Numbered from the stretch's first letter, positions 51,621-61,283 are shown. The stretch is 64,000 nucleotides of DNA from Puia sp963711345 (GCA_963711345.1 CAVQDS010000001.1:806001-870000), one strand, 5' to 3'. The notes: generated by a model from the sequence alone, not told the origin. Numbers and translations: made by a program.

Positions 51621-53597
51621 ATGAAAAAAGGGTTTTTACTGAGTTTTATTTTAATGAGCCTGAATATTTTATTTGCTCAAAATGAACAAAAGGATAGTAT
51701 GTTGTATAATAAGCATGATTTTTTCCTGCAGAGTTTTAACCCGGCTACAGTAAATGCCTATCGATCAGCAAGTGGGATGCCGGGACCATTGTATTGGCAA
51801 AACAACGCCAGCTATCTGATACATGCTACCTTAAGTGAAAAAGATACAAGTATTTCAGGCGATGCAGTTATTTCATATACCAACAACAGTCCCGATAAAC
51901 TCGACTATCTATGGCTACAGTTAGATCAAAATCTTTTTGATTCAACCTCGAGGGGTGCAGCTGCAACCCCGATTTCGGGCGACAGATTTGATGTAAGAAA
52001 ATTTAACCGCGGCGGGTATCATATTGGTATCGTAACAATAACTTATGCTGGCAAAACTTACAATGTTCAGCCAATCATATCTGATACCAGGATGCAGATT
52101 CGTTTGAAAAATCCCTTGTTGCCCAAAGGAGATAAAATATCCATCAGGATAAATTACGGTTTTGAGATTCCCGGTCATGGAGCAGACCGCATGGGAAGAA
52201 TGCATACCAAAAATGGAGAGATTTATGAAATAGCACAATGGTATCCACGTATGTGTGTGTATGATGATGTGGAAGGATGGAACACCTTGCCTTATATGGG
52301 ACTGGGTGAATTCTATTGTGAATACGGCAATTTTGATTATTACATTACGGCACCTTCGGAAATGATTGTATATGGCTCAGGTGATTTGCAAAATGCTGCA
52401 CAGGTTTTAACTGCAGAGGAAATTAAAAGACTTTCATTGGCAGCCGGATCCGATAAAACCATTTCAATAATCAGTAAGGATGAAATCGGAAAATCCTCTT
52501 TGAGGCCTTCTGCTAAAGGAAATCTCACCTGGCATTTTATCATGAAGAACAGCCGTGATATTGCCTGGGTGGCTTCAAAAGCACTCGTCTGGGATGCGGC
52601 GAGGATCAACCTGCCTTCCGGACGAAAAGCTATTGCGATGTCAGCTTACCCAGCGGAAAGTGTCGGGGACAGTGCATATTCACGCGGGACTGAATTTCTA
52701 AAAGGCAGCATCGAAATATATTCAAAAAACTACTTTGAATATCCCTGGAATTCTGCTGTCAATATCGGAGGCCCGGTAACAGGAATGGAATATCCCGGAA
52801 TTATTTTTAATGCATATACGGCGAAAAAAAGTTTTTTATGGAATGTCCTCACACATGAGATAGGTCATAACTGGTATCCAATGATTGTGGGCTCCAATGA
52901 AAGAAAATACATGTGGCAGGACGAAGGATTCAACACATTTATAAATTATCAGGCCACACAGATTTTTAACAATGGCGAGTTTGCAAAAGATCCAATGTTA
53001 AGCAGAAGAGTTTTTAGTATGCTTGAGCCGGCTGCCTCCAGGAGGTATAAAGACCCTCTTATGGTGGTGCCGGAAGCAATGGCCCTGACTGACTATGGTC
53101 AGTACTATGGCAAAACTGCTTTTGGTTTGATATTACTTCGAAATGTGATTTTAGGTAAAGAACGTTTTGACTATGCATTCAGGAAATATACAGAGTACTG
53201 GGCCTTTAAGCATCCCACACCCAACGACTTCTTTCATTGCATGAACAGCGCTGCAGGTGAAGATTTGAACTGGTTCTGGAAGGAATGGTTTTTTACAACA
53301 TGGACGCTGGATCAGGCATTGACGGGCGTAAAATATGTTGACAATGATTCATCAAAAGGAATTTTGATAACCATTGAGAACATAGGTAAAATGATCATGC
53401 CGGTAAGTTTGAAAATCATTCAGACAAATGGCGATTCAGCCATTGTTAAACTGCCCGTGGAAATATGGCAAAGAGGAGGAGTATGGACCCTCAAATATGC
53501 TTCCACAGGAAAAATTGATAAAGTAATTCTGGATCCTGAGAAAGTATTACCTGATGCTGACAGAAAAAATAATGAATGGCTGATGAAGGATCGGTAA
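51621..53597 (+). CDS. M1-family metallopeptidase, secreted
   Basis: The product has 658 residues with a signal peptide (LSFILMSLNILFAQN). After an N-terminal beta-saddle, GPVTGMEYPGIIF takes the place of GxMEN, and VLTHEIGHNWYPMIVGSNERKYMWQDEGFNTFINY gives HExxH plus the Glu 18 residues later, the zinc site of gluzincins. A helical domain and a C-terminal beta module follow. It is an aminopeptidase-like enzyme, probably periplasmic. The TAA stop is inside an inverted heptamer array. Confidence 0.93.
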   Translation: MKKGFLLSFILMSLNILFAQNEQKDSMLYNKHDFFLQSFNPATVNAYRSASGMPGPLYWQNNASYLIHATLSEKDTSISGDAVISYTNNSPDKLDYLWLQLDQNLFDSTSRGAAATPISGDRFDVRKFNRGGYHIGIVTITYAGKTYNVQPIISDTRMQIRLKNPLLPKGDKISIRINYGFEIPGHGADRMGRMHTKNGEIYEIAQWYPRMCVYDDVEGWNTLPYMGLGEFYCEYGNFDYYITAPSEMIVYGSGDLQNAAQVLTAEEIKRLSLAAGSDKTISIISKDEIGKSSLRPSAKGNLTWHFIMKNSRDIAWVASKALVWDAARINLPSGRKAIAMSAYPAESVGDSAYSRGTEFLKGSIEIYSKNYFEYPWNSAVNIGGPVTGMEYPGIIFNAYTAKKSFLWNVLTHEIGHNWYPMIVGSNERKYMWQDEGFNTFINYQATQIFNNGEFAKDPMLSRRVFSMLEPAASRRYKDPLMVVPEAMALTDYGQYYGKTAFGLILLRNVILGKERFDYAFRKYTEYWAFKHPTPNDFFHCMNSAAGEDLNWFWKEWFFTTWTLDQALTGVKYVDNDSSKGILITIENIGKMIMPVSLKIIQTNGDSAIVKLPVEIWQRGGVWTLKYASTGKIDKVILDPEKVLPDADRKNNEWLMKDR

Positions 53598-53693
53598 TCG
53601 TGAATCGTTAATCGTTTATCGTAAGTCGTTAATTGTACATTGATCTACGATAAACGATTTACGATTCACGAATGACATTAAGTCTTACGCTTA
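53594..53693. repeat. Inverted heptamer array (TAATCGT/GATTTAC family) between convergent genes
   Basis: Arm 1 (53594-53637) is six units of the type GTAATCG, TGAATCG, TTAATCG, TTTATCG; it includes the M1 peptidase TAA stop. Arm 2 (53645-53674) reads TACGATAAACGATTTACGAT, the reverse complement. A further pair of TAAGCGTAAGAC-like units (53677-53693) touches the stop of the LytTR gene on the - strand. Confidence 0.85.
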
Positions 53694-54383
53694 TACAATA
53701 TTTAGCCTTCTGAAAACATCAGCCTTATTGGCCTTACTTACAGGAATTTCATTGCCCTTGATGAATAAAAGATTTTCCCGCATGTCGTCGATTTTATGGA
53801 GGTTGACGATATAAGAACGATGCACTTTGAGAAAATGCTGTTTGCTTACTTTTTCTTCGAGATTCTTGATGGTATTATGTGTTATATATTTCTTGCCATC
53901 CATGGTAACAAACTTTACGTAGTCGCCCATGCTTTCAATATATAAAATTGCGTCATTATTCAGCCTTATTAATTTGCCATCTGTTTTAATGTAAATATGG
54001 TCCGATGCGCTGTTGGTGGAAATAGTTTCTTTAGAAGGTTGAATTTTCTGTAATGCCTCCATGAATCGCTGGTAAGTAAAAGGTTTCATCAGATAATCAG
54101 AAACATTATATTGAAACGCATTGTAAGCATATTCCGACTTGGCGGTGGTAAGAATAACTTTCGGCGAAAATGCTATTTGATCAAGTAATTCAAAACCATT
54201 GGCGCCGGGCATTTCCACGTCCAGAAATATCAGATCCACCGTATTACTGTTAAGAAATGAAAGTGCATCGGTGACATTACTAAAATGACCCCTGACTTCA
54301 ACCTGTCCGCTTTTTTCACAGCAGTTCTTAAGGTAATTGGCGGCTACCTGTAAATCTTCTACAATAATACAGCTGAGACTCAT
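53691..54383 (-). CDS. LytTR-family response regulator
   Basis: The product has 230 residues: receiver (CIIVEDLQVAANYL; Asp in LIFLDVEMPGANGFELLD; Lys in DYLMKPFTYQRF) and LytTR DNA-binding domain (about 130-229; IYIKTDGKLIRLNNDAILYIESMGDYVKFV, FLKVHRSYIVNLHKI). The ATG at 54383 overlaps the Hpt gene stop by four bases (ATGA). It is probably the output of a phosphorelay with the Hpt protein and the divergent hybrid kinase. The two LytTR regulators in this window are paralogues but have different neighbours. Confidence 0.92.
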   Translation of the reverse strand: MSLSCIIVEDLQVAANYLKNCCEKSGQVEVRGHFSNVTDALSFLNSNTVDLIFLDVEMPGANGFELLDQIAFSPKVILTTAKSEYAYNAFQYNVSDYLMKPFTYQRFMEALQKIQPSKETISTNSASDHIYIKTDGKLIRLNNDAILYIESMGDYVKFVTMDGKKYITHNTIKNLEEKVSKQHFLKVHRSYIVNLHKIDDMRENLLFIKGNEIPVSKANKADVFRRLNIV

Positions 54384-54784
54384 GAACAATTGCTATTAAA
54401 CAGTTCCAATTTTTTCTTTTCTTCTTCTATTAGTAGTTTACTCTGAAATATTTTGTTTTTTAATGCTTCAAATTCACCGGAAAGTTGATCGGGTGAACTG
54501 ACCGTGCCGCAGATTTGTTCAAATTGCTGACATTGCTGTTGAACGGAGGTGAGTCCTACGAACCCAAATACAGGTTTGATTTTATGAACAGATGCTTTTA
54601 ATGCTGCGAGGTTGCCGGAAGAATAACTGAATTCAATATTATCGGTTAATGATACATATTCATCCAGGACAGTATTGAATACTTCCTGCATGTAGTTATA
54701 GTCATCGCCGTAAAGGCTATTAAGGTAATTTGCATCTATTTCGGCGTTGAAAACGAATGCATTAGCTGTTTTCAGGTTATTCAT
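54380..54784 (-). CDS. Histidine phosphotransfer (Hpt) domain protein
   Basis: The product has 134 residues, all helical. The phosphoacceptor His is in LKASVHKIKPVFGFVGLTSV, the typical HxxKxxxxxxG. It should carry phosphate between a hybrid kinase and the LytTR regulator that overlaps it by four bases. A separate Hpt gene together with a LytTR regulator is not common (inference from general knowledge). Confidence 0.88.
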   Translation of the reverse strand: MNNLKTANAFVFNAEIDANYLNSLYGDDYNYMQEVFNTVLDEYVSLTDNIEFSYSSGNLAALKASVHKIKPVFGFVGLTSVQQQCQQFEQICGTVSSPDQLSGEFEALKNKIFQSKLLIEEEKKKLELFNSNCS

Positions 54785-54897
54785 GTTATGGATTCATTTA
54801 TATTAACGCTTTAAATAATAATTATTATGCCTGCCGCGTTTTAATATTCAAATAATTTCATCTGATACCCTCCCTGAAATCCCGCCTATCGCCCATT

Positions 54898-56496
54898 TTG
54901 TGGTCTGTCTATCAGGATATTGTATATTCCGGATTGGCTGAGGGTAATACAGTTTCCCAACGGAAGAAAATAATCAGGTTTAACCAGTTCATATTTCTTA
55001 CCCTTTGCGGTACCCTTCTTTCAGTAGTCAGTTATTTTACTTTAAGTCTTTATATAAGTGCACTGGTAAATCTTTCAACAGGTTATATTTTTATCCTGGC
55101 CTTTCATCTGAATTCCAAGAAAAGATTTGAACTGGCACGTATTATAGCCATCGTCAATCTCAATCTTTACCTGATTGTTATGAATTATATGGAAGGATTA
55201 CGTGCAGGGGAGTACCTGCTTTATTTCCCATACTTCCTTGTAATGACCCTGGTGATTGATGTGAAAAGAAATTTCACAGAGCTGAAGTTTGTTTACCTTA
55301 TTACCATCATCTCAGTACTGATTTGTTTAAACCTTAGCCCCTTTGAAAATTATTACCAGGTCAGGATAGCCGGAATGTTCACAAGATTATACAGTTCAAA
55401 CCTGGCGATCTCCCTAACGCTTACTACTTTTTTCTCTTATTTTATTTTCCGTGTAAACCGTGATCACGAAGAAGCAATTTTGAAAGAAAAACATTTTGTA
55501 GATACCATATACAATACTTCTCTGGATGGTGTCCTGATCATGGATTCAGAAAGCCGTAAGATCATCGGCTGTAATAACAGAGCATGTGAACTCCTGCATA
55601 TTAAAAATAAAAAAGAAATAGAAGGTACGGCCATTGAAGACTGGTTTACCAGCGAACATATCAAGTTGTTCAAAACAATTGAATTGAATCTTTCTACTGA
55701 ACAGGCAAAAGACTGGCAGGGAGAGCTGGCATTGACTTCTGCAGAAAGAACTTTTTTTGCCTTCGTAAATATTGTACCCTTCCTCGATCTTGGAAAAAGA
55801 TTTTTGAAGATCAGTATACTTGATATTTCGGAAATCAAGACCGCTCAGTTTGAACTGATGAAAGCTAAGCAAAAAGCCGAAGTGGCATCTCAGGCAAAGT
55901 CGCGTTTTCTTTCCAATATGAGTCATGAGTTGCGCACACCTCTCAATGGGATCATAGGAACTTCAAATTTACTTCTGCAGGAAGATTATCTGCCCGATCA
56001 GAAGTCACATCTGGATATTCTGAAGTATTCATCCGAACACATGATGATGCTCATCAATGAGATCCTCGACTTTGGCAAAATTGAAGTAGGGAAACTTCAA
56101 TTGGGAGAACATCCGGTAGACCTGAAAAAATTTCTTGAAAAGATCAATCTTCAGTTTACAGCTCAGGCACATGCAAAGAACATTGGTTTCAAAATGGAAT
56201 ATGACAGTCTGGATATTGAAGTGATGACAGATGAAACGAGGCTGAACCAGGTATTCAGTAACCTGCTTTCCAACGCTATCAAATTCACTCATTATGGTGA
56301 AATTACTGTTGTTGCGAAAAAGATATTTTCAACCAGTCAGAAAGCGACCATTCAATTTATGGTAAAGGATACCGGCATCGGCATTCCTTCCAATAAACAA
56401 CAGGAAATATTTGAAAGTTTTACGCAGGCAGATGTAGATACTACCCGTAAATACGGAGGAACAGGACTTGGTTTAGCCATCACAAAGAAACTGGTC
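54898..56496 (+). CDS. Sensor histidine kinase, cut at the assembly junction
   Basis: About 533 residues remain. Six hydrophobic spans fill the first ~190 residues, then a PAS domain (about 195-320: FVDTIYNTSLDGVLIMDSESRKIIGCNNRACELL), HisKA with FLSNMSHELRTPLNGIIGTSNLL (His at about residue 344), and the ATPase domain with N box (QVFSNLLSNAIKFTHYGEITV), G1 (VKDTGIGIPSNKQQEIFESF) and G2 (RKYGGTGLGLAITKKLV). The sequence becomes foreign right after KKLV, so the last strand and any receiver domain are missing. The likely start is TTG at 54898. It is divergent to the Hpt/LytTR pair and is their probable partner. Confidence 0.88.
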
Positions 56497-56500
56497 ACCC
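56490..56500. other. Chimeric junction between two genomes
   Basis: The left gene stops matching after ITKKLV at about 56,496, and the right sequence begins inside a citrate synthase on the opposite strand. Base composition changes from AT-rich to strongly GC-rich within a few bases. No repeat, att site or integrase is present. Positions are accurate to a few bases. Confidence 0.9.
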
Positions 56501-56884
56501 AGCGCGTCGAGCGTCGGCAGCTCGCCGTTGATCAGCAGGTAGGCGACCTCGAGGTAGCTCGAGTGCTCGCACAGCTGCTCGATCGGGTAGCCGCGGTGCT
56601 GGAGGATGCCGGCGTCACCATCGATGTAGGTGATCGCGCTGCGGCACGAGGCCGTGTTCATGAACGCCGGGTCGTAGGACATCAGCCCGAATTCGTCCTC
56701 CTCGACCTTGATCTGGCGCAGGTCCATGGCGCGCACGGTGCCGTCGGTGATGGGCACCTCGTAGGAGCGCCCGGTGCGGGAGTCGGTGACGAGCAGCCGG
56801 TCCTGCTGCCGAGGAGCCGTCGCCGCCGCCGAGGCCCTCGATCGCGCCGCTCTGCCCCTCGACCGTCGACTGCTCGGTACTCAT
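56497..56884 (-). CDS. gltA: Citrate synthase, N-terminal fragment with frameshift
   Basis: The N-terminal part (MSTEQSTVEGQSGAIEGLG from 56884) and the following part (EVPITDGTVRAMDLRQIKVEEDEFGLMSYDPAFMNTASCRSAITYIDGDAGILQHRGYPIEQLCEHSSYLEVAYLLINGELPT) lie in two frames joined by an indel near 56805. EFGLMSYDPAFMNTASCRSAITYIDG is the conserved start of the citrate synthase core. The rest of the gene is lost at the junction. It feeds acetyl-CoA into the TCA cycle. Confidence 0.85.
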
Positions 56885-56966
56885 ATGCATCTCCTATCCA
56901 CGGTTGCTGGAGCTCCTAGCTTGATTATGCGCATGTGGGGCGCCTGACCGGCGCCCCGGCGCCCGG

Positions 56967-57239
56967 CTAGTGGCGCGGCAGCCGGTCGATCGAGACGCTG
57001 GCCCGCACGCGGGCCGGCGGTCCCGGCTCGGCGACCCCATGGGGGCCGCGGCGTGGCAGGCGTGGCAGGCGCGGCCGCGGGTGGTGGGGGTGCAGCGGCC
57101 GCGGCCGCGGCCCGATGCCGCCGTCCTGACCTCCCGCCGTCTCGGGCGTCTGGCGGACCGCCCAGCGGACGATCAGGAACAGAGCCACGATCGGGATCTT
57201 CAGCAGGAACATCAGCCAGATGAAGGTCCACGTGGTCAC
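56967..57239 (-). CDS. Small membrane protein (GC-rich segment)
   Basis: The product has 90 residues: one N-terminal span (TTWTFIWLMFLLKIPIVALFLIVRWAVRQTPE), then a Pro/Arg/His-rich tail that may be shifted in frame. Short proteins with this N-terminus are found in actinobacteria. The function is unknown, and the C-terminal half is doubtful. Confidence 0.5.
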   Translation of the reverse strand: MTTWTFIWLMFLLKIPIVALFLIVRWAVRQTPETAGGQDGGIGPRPRPLHPHHPRPRLPRLPRRGPHGVAEPGPPARVRASVSIDRLPRH

Positions 57240-57325
57240 GCTGTCGGGATGTTACCCCCTGGTGGGACGGTGCAAGCCCCCGATGGCCGGCCGCGGCGGC
57301 CGCTCGCCGGCAGCCCGCCCGAGGC

Positions 57326-58299
57326 TCACCCGCGCAGCGTCAGCGGGGCGCCGCTGAACTGCGTCATGGCGTGCAGTTCGTGGATCCTGGCGACGATCTC
57401 CTCGCCCCGCAGGCGGGCCACGCGGTCGGTGCCGAACTCCTCCACGTTGAAGGACGCGAGCACGCGTGGCGTGGGCCATCGCCCGCCGCAGCAGCTCGTC
57501 GGAGAGCTCCTCCCCGGGGTGGGCGGCGATGTACCCGACGAGGCCCCCGGCGAAGGTGTCGCCGGCGCCGGTGGGGTCGATCACGGTCTCCAGCGGGTAG
57601 GCGGGCAGCGCGAAGAAGCTCTCGGCGGGTGATCAGGGCGGCGCCGTACTCGCCCTGCTTGGCCACCACCACCGACGGCCCCCGGGTGCCGGCCGGGGCG
57701 TCCTCGGCGGGGCCCCAGGAGAGCACCTCCCGGGCGGCCGCCACGAGGTTCGGCTTGCCCGTCAGCTGGCGCAGCTCGGCGTCGTTGAGGATCACGCAGT
57801 CCACGCTCGTGATCGCCCTCACCAGCGACTCGCGGGCGATGTCGATCCACAGGTTCATCGAGTCGAGCGCCACGAAGCGGGCGCTGGGGAGCTGGGAGCG
57901 GACCTCGCAGCTGCAGCTGCGGCTGGATGTTGGCCAGGAACAGCACCTCGCTGGAGCGCGAGCGCTCGCGAGAGCTTGGGGGCGAAGCCCTCGAACACTC
58001 CGAGCTGGGTGTCGTGGGTCTCGCGCGAGTTCAGGTCCCAGCCGTACTCGCCGTGCCAGAAGAAGGTCCGCCCGCCGGGCACGTGCTCGATGTCCGAGAC
58101 GTCCACGCCGCGGCGCTCGAGGACCTCGAGCTGTTCCTCGCCGAAGTCATCGCCCACGGGGCCCGACCACCCGCACCTCGTCGAAGAAGGAGGCCGCCAG
58201 CGAGAAATGCACGGCGGCGCCCCCGAGCATCCGCTCGCGTTCCCCGAACGGGGTCTTGACGGTGTCGTAGGCGATCGATCCGACAACTGTGATCGGCAT
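57326..58299 (-). CDS. PfkB-family sugar kinase, broken by several indels
   Basis: The intended protein has about 320 residues. In pieces it shows MPITVVGSIAYDTVKTPFGERERMLGG (from 58299), VVGPVGDDFGEEQLEVLERRGVDVSDIEHVPGGRTFFWHGEYGWDLNSRETHDTQLGVFEGF, DSMNLWIDIARESLVRAITSVDCVILNDAELRQLTGKPNLVAAAREVL, PSVVVAKQGEYGAALIT and the signature DPTGAGDTFAGGLVGYIA with the catalytic Asp. The pieces occupy different frames; at least four indels are needed. It phosphorylates a sugar or nucleoside. A frame-restored end is at the TGA at 57326. Confidence 0.8.
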
Positions 58300-58375
58300 G
58301 CGGCGGGCACCTTAGAGCACGCGGCCCACCACGCCACCGGCCCGTGCGCCCACTCCGATAGCCTGGGATTTCCAG

Positions 58376-59330
58376 GTGAGAGCGATCCAGATGACCGAGT
58401 TCGGGGGGCCGGAGGTGTTGAAGCTGGCCGAGCTGCCCGACCCCGTGCCCGGCCCGGGCGAGGTGCTGATCCGCGTCACCCGGGCGGGCCTGAACTTCGC
58501 CGACACCCACACCCGCACGAACTCCTACGTCCAGCGGGCGAGCCTCCCGCTGGTCCCCGGCGGAGAGGTGGCGGGGGTGCGCGAGGACACCGGCGAGCGG
58601 GTCGTGGCGCTGGTCGGCAACGGCGGCTACGCCGAGTACGCCGTGGCGCCCGAGGAGCGCGTGTTCGGGGTGCCGGACGGGCTCGACGACGGCAGCGCGC
58701 TGGCGATGGTCGATCCAGGGGACGACCGCCTGGCACCTGTACCGCACGGCCGCCCGGGTGGCCCCCGGGGAGAGCGTCGTGGTCCACAGCGCCGCCGGGG
58801 GCGTGGGCTCGCTGGCGGTCCAGCTCGGCCGCGTCTTCGGGGCCGGCAGCGTGATCGCCACCGCCTCGGGCGAGCAGCGGCGCGCGCTGGCGCTCGAGCT
58901 GGGGGCCGACGCGGCCGTCGATCCGGCCCCCGAGGGCCTCACGGAGAGGCTGCTGGAGGCCAACGGCGGCGAGCCCGTGGACGTCGTCTTCGAGATGTAC
59001 GGCGGTGAGGCCTTCGACGCCTCCTACCGCGCCCTGGCCCACTTCGGGCGGATCGTCGTGTGCGGGATCTCCACGCAGGTCCCCAACGAGGTCTCGACGG
59101 GCTCGCTGCTGCGCCACTCCCGGCCGTGGTGGGCTTCTACCTGTTCCACTGCCTGGAGCGCCCGGGGATGTTCGCCGAAGCGCTCGCGGACCTGTTCGCC
59201 CGGGCCGCGGCGGGCGAGTTGAGGGCAATCGTGGGGGCCACCTATCCACTCGCGCGAGGCCGGCCGGGCCCAGACCGACCTGCGCGAGCGGCGCACGACT
59301 GGCAAGCTGCTGCTCGACCCCAGCGCCTGA
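58376..59330 (+). CDS. MDR-family NADPH:quinone oxidoreductase, frameshifted
   Basis: GTG start at 58376 gives VRAIQMTEFGGPEVLKLAELPDPVPGPGEVLIRVTRAGLNFADTHTR, the N-terminus of zinc-independent quinone oxidoreductases. One indel near 58705 precedes APGESVVVHSAAGGVGSLAVQLGRVFGAGSVIATASGEQRRALALELGADAAVDP, the NADP-binding part, and another near 59125 precedes VVGFYLFHCLERPGMFAEALADLF. The frame-restored gene ends at TGA 59328-59330, about 315 residues. It reduces quinones or enones with NADPH. Confidence 0.82.
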
Positions 59331-59388
59331 GCGCCCGCTCCAGCGCTCGACCAAACACTCGCTCCCAAGCCCAACGCCTCTCGACCAC

Positions 59389-60813
59389 ATGGCCAGGACA
59401 TTCGCTGAACTCGGTCTCTCCGAGCCCACTCTCCGCGCGCTGGCGCGACGTCGGCTACGAGGCCCCGAGCCCGATCCAGGAACAGACGATCCCGCTGCTG
59501 CTGGAAGGCCGCGACGTGATCGGCCAGGCGCAGACCGGAACCGGCAAGACGGCCGCCTTCGGGCTGCCGATCATGGAGTACGTGGACCCGGGCGAGGACA
59601 CCGTCCAGGCGCTCGTGCTGACGCCCACGCGGGAGCTGTGCATCCAGGTGACCCAGGCGCTGCGCACCTACGGGGCCCACAGCGGGATCGACGTGGTGGC
59701 CGTCTTCGGCGGCGCCCCGATCCGCACGCAGCAGGCCCAGCTGCGGGCCGGCGGCCACGTCGTGGTGGGGACCGTGGGGCGGGTGCTCGACCTGATCTCG
59801 CGCCACTCGCTGATGCTCCACGACTGCCGCTTCGTGGTCCTCGACGAGGCCGACGAGATGCTCGACCTCGGCTTCCTCGAGGACGTCGAGCGGATCCTCT
59901 CGCTGACCCCCTCGAGCCGCCAGACGGCGCTGTTCTCGGCCACGATGCCGCCGCCGATCCGCAAGCTCGCCGACCGCTACATGTACGACCCGGTGATCAT
60001 CCAGGTCGAGGCCGCGACGCTGACGATCGACACCGTGGCCCAGTTCCAGCTGCCGGTCGACGCGCGGGACAAGCCGGAGAAGCTGGTGGAGGTGCTGCGC
60101 GCGGAGAAGCCCGACCAGGCGATCGTGTTCGTGCGCACCAAGATCCGCGCCGACCAGCTGTACCGCACCCTGCGCGACGGCGGCCTCAACGTGCGCGCGC
60201 TGCACGGGGACATGACCCAGGGCGCCCGCGACGGCGTGATGCTGGCCTTCAAGGGCGGGCGCGTGCCGATCCTGGTCGCCACCGACGTGGCCGCCCGCGG
60301 CCTGGACATCTCGACCGTCACCCACGTCATCAACTACGACGTCCCGACCTCCCCCGACACCTACGTCCACCGCATCGGCCGCACCGGCCGGGTCGGCCGC
60401 TCGGGCCGCGCGATCACGTTCGTGGAGTCGCGTCAGAAGCGCGAGCTGGAGGCCATCGAACGCCACATCGGCACCAGCATCGCGCCAGTGGGAGAAGGGC
60501 GCGTGGCGCCCCCGACGCCGGTCAGGGAGCGCCCCCGGCGCCACTCCAAGCCGCGCGTCTCGCGCGACGACGACGGCGAGGGTACGTCAAGCTGGTGCTG
60601 GGGGCGGGGCGCTCGGCGGGCGTGACGGTGGCCGACATCGTCTCGGCCGTCACCTCCGCCACCGGCCTGGACGGGGAGGCGGTCCGCGACGTGCTGGTGC
60701 TCGACCGCTTCGCCTTCCTGTCGGTCCCGGCCGGCGAGGCCGAACGCGTGATCGAGGGGCTGGACGGGCGCAGCATCCACGAGTGCGAGCTGACCGCCGA
60801 GCGGGTAGGTTAG
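59389..60813 (+). CDS. DEAD-box RNA helicase with DbpA-like C-terminus, frameshifted
   Basis: The gene starts MARTFAELGLSEPTLRAL (59389), shifts frame near 59440, then gives the complete helicase core: SPIQEQTIPLLLEGRDVIGQAQTGTGKTAAFGLP (Q motif and Walker A), LVLTPTRELCIQV, VGTVGRVLDLI, VLDEADEMLDLGF, LFSATMP, VFVRTKIRADQLYRTL, VATDVAARGLDI, YVHRIGRTGRVGRSG. A second indel near 60582 precedes a DbpA-like RNA-binding domain (GVTVADIVSAVTSATGLDGEAVRDVLVLDRFAFLSVP). The product of about 475 residues would unwind structured RNA, for example in ribosome assembly. Confidence 0.88.
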   Translation: MARTFAELGLSEPTLRALARRRLRGPEPDPGTDDPAAAGRPRRDRPGADRNRQDGRLRAADHGVRGPGRGHRPGARADAHAGAVHPGDPGAAHLRGPQRDRRGGRLRRRPDPHAAGPAAGRRPRRGGDRGAGARPDLAPLADAPRLPLRGPRRGRRDARPRLPRGRRADPLADPLEPPDGAVLGHDAAADPQARRPLHVRPGDHPGRGRDADDRHRGPVPAAGRRAGQAGEAGGGAARGEARPGDRVRAHQDPRRPAVPHPARRRPQRARAARGHDPGRPRRRDAGLQGRARADPGRHRRGRPRPGHLDRHPRHQLRRPDLPRHLRPPHRPHRPGRPLGPRDHVRGVASEARAGGHRTPHRHQHRASGRRARGAPDAGQGAPPAPLQAARLARRRRRGYVKLVLGAGRSAGVTVADIVSAVTSATGLDGEAVRDVLVLDRFAFLSVPAGEAERVIEGLDGRSIHECELTAERVG

Positions 60814-60823
60814 GGTCGAGCGC

Positions 60824-61283
60824 ATGTCCACCGCCACGATGCAGACCACCGAGGGGCCGATCACGTTCGAGCTGTTCGACGCCGACGCCCCCAAGACGGT
60901 CGAGAACTTCCGCAAGCTCGCCGGCGAAGGCTTCTACGACGGCCTCACCTTCCACCGCGTGATCCGCGACTTCATGATCCAGGGCGGCTGCCCGCTGGGC
61001 ACCGGCACGGGCGGCCCCGGCTACACCTTCGAGGACGAGTTCAACGACCACAAGATCGTCCGCGGCGCGCTCGCGATGGCCAACGCCGGGCCCAACACGA
61101 ACGGCTCGCAGTTCTTCATCGTCACCACCGGCGCGGCCCCGTGGCTGGACGGCAAGCACACGGTGTTCGGCGAGGTGCAGCGACGGGATGGACGTCGTGG
61201 ACCGCCTCGAGGCGGTCCCCACCGACGGCCAGGACCGCCCCTCCGAGCCGATCGGGATCACCTCGATCGAGCTCTCCGAGTAG
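60824..61283 (+). CDS. Peptidyl-prolyl cis-trans isomerase (cyclophilin), one frameshift
   Basis: The product has about 152 residues: TTEGPITFELFDADAPKTVENFRKLAGEGFYDGLTFHRVIRDFMIQGGCP with the active Arg in FHRVI, then GYTFEDEFNDHKIVRGALAMANAGPNTNGSQFFIVTTGAAPWLDGKHTVFGEV. An indel near 61185 moves the end MDVVDRLEAVPTDGQDRPSEPIGITSIELSE to another frame. It is a cytosolic prolyl isomerase, next to the helicase gene (10 bases). Confidence 0.88.

Noticed and set aside
205..53693. Heptamer and octamer arrays as CRISPR or as ordinary microsatellites
   Set aside because: There are no unique spacers of constant length, so not CRISPR. Plain microsatellites do not explain the inverted second arms and the link with stop codons.
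56473..56757. Complete 94-residue protein across the junction
   Set aside because: Its last seven residues come from the left genome read backwards. It is a citrate synthase fragment plus chance sequence.
56497..56919. Arg/Val-rich C-terminal extension of the histidine kinase
   Set aside because: These residues are the reverse strand of citrate synthase in the foreign segment, not part of the kinase.
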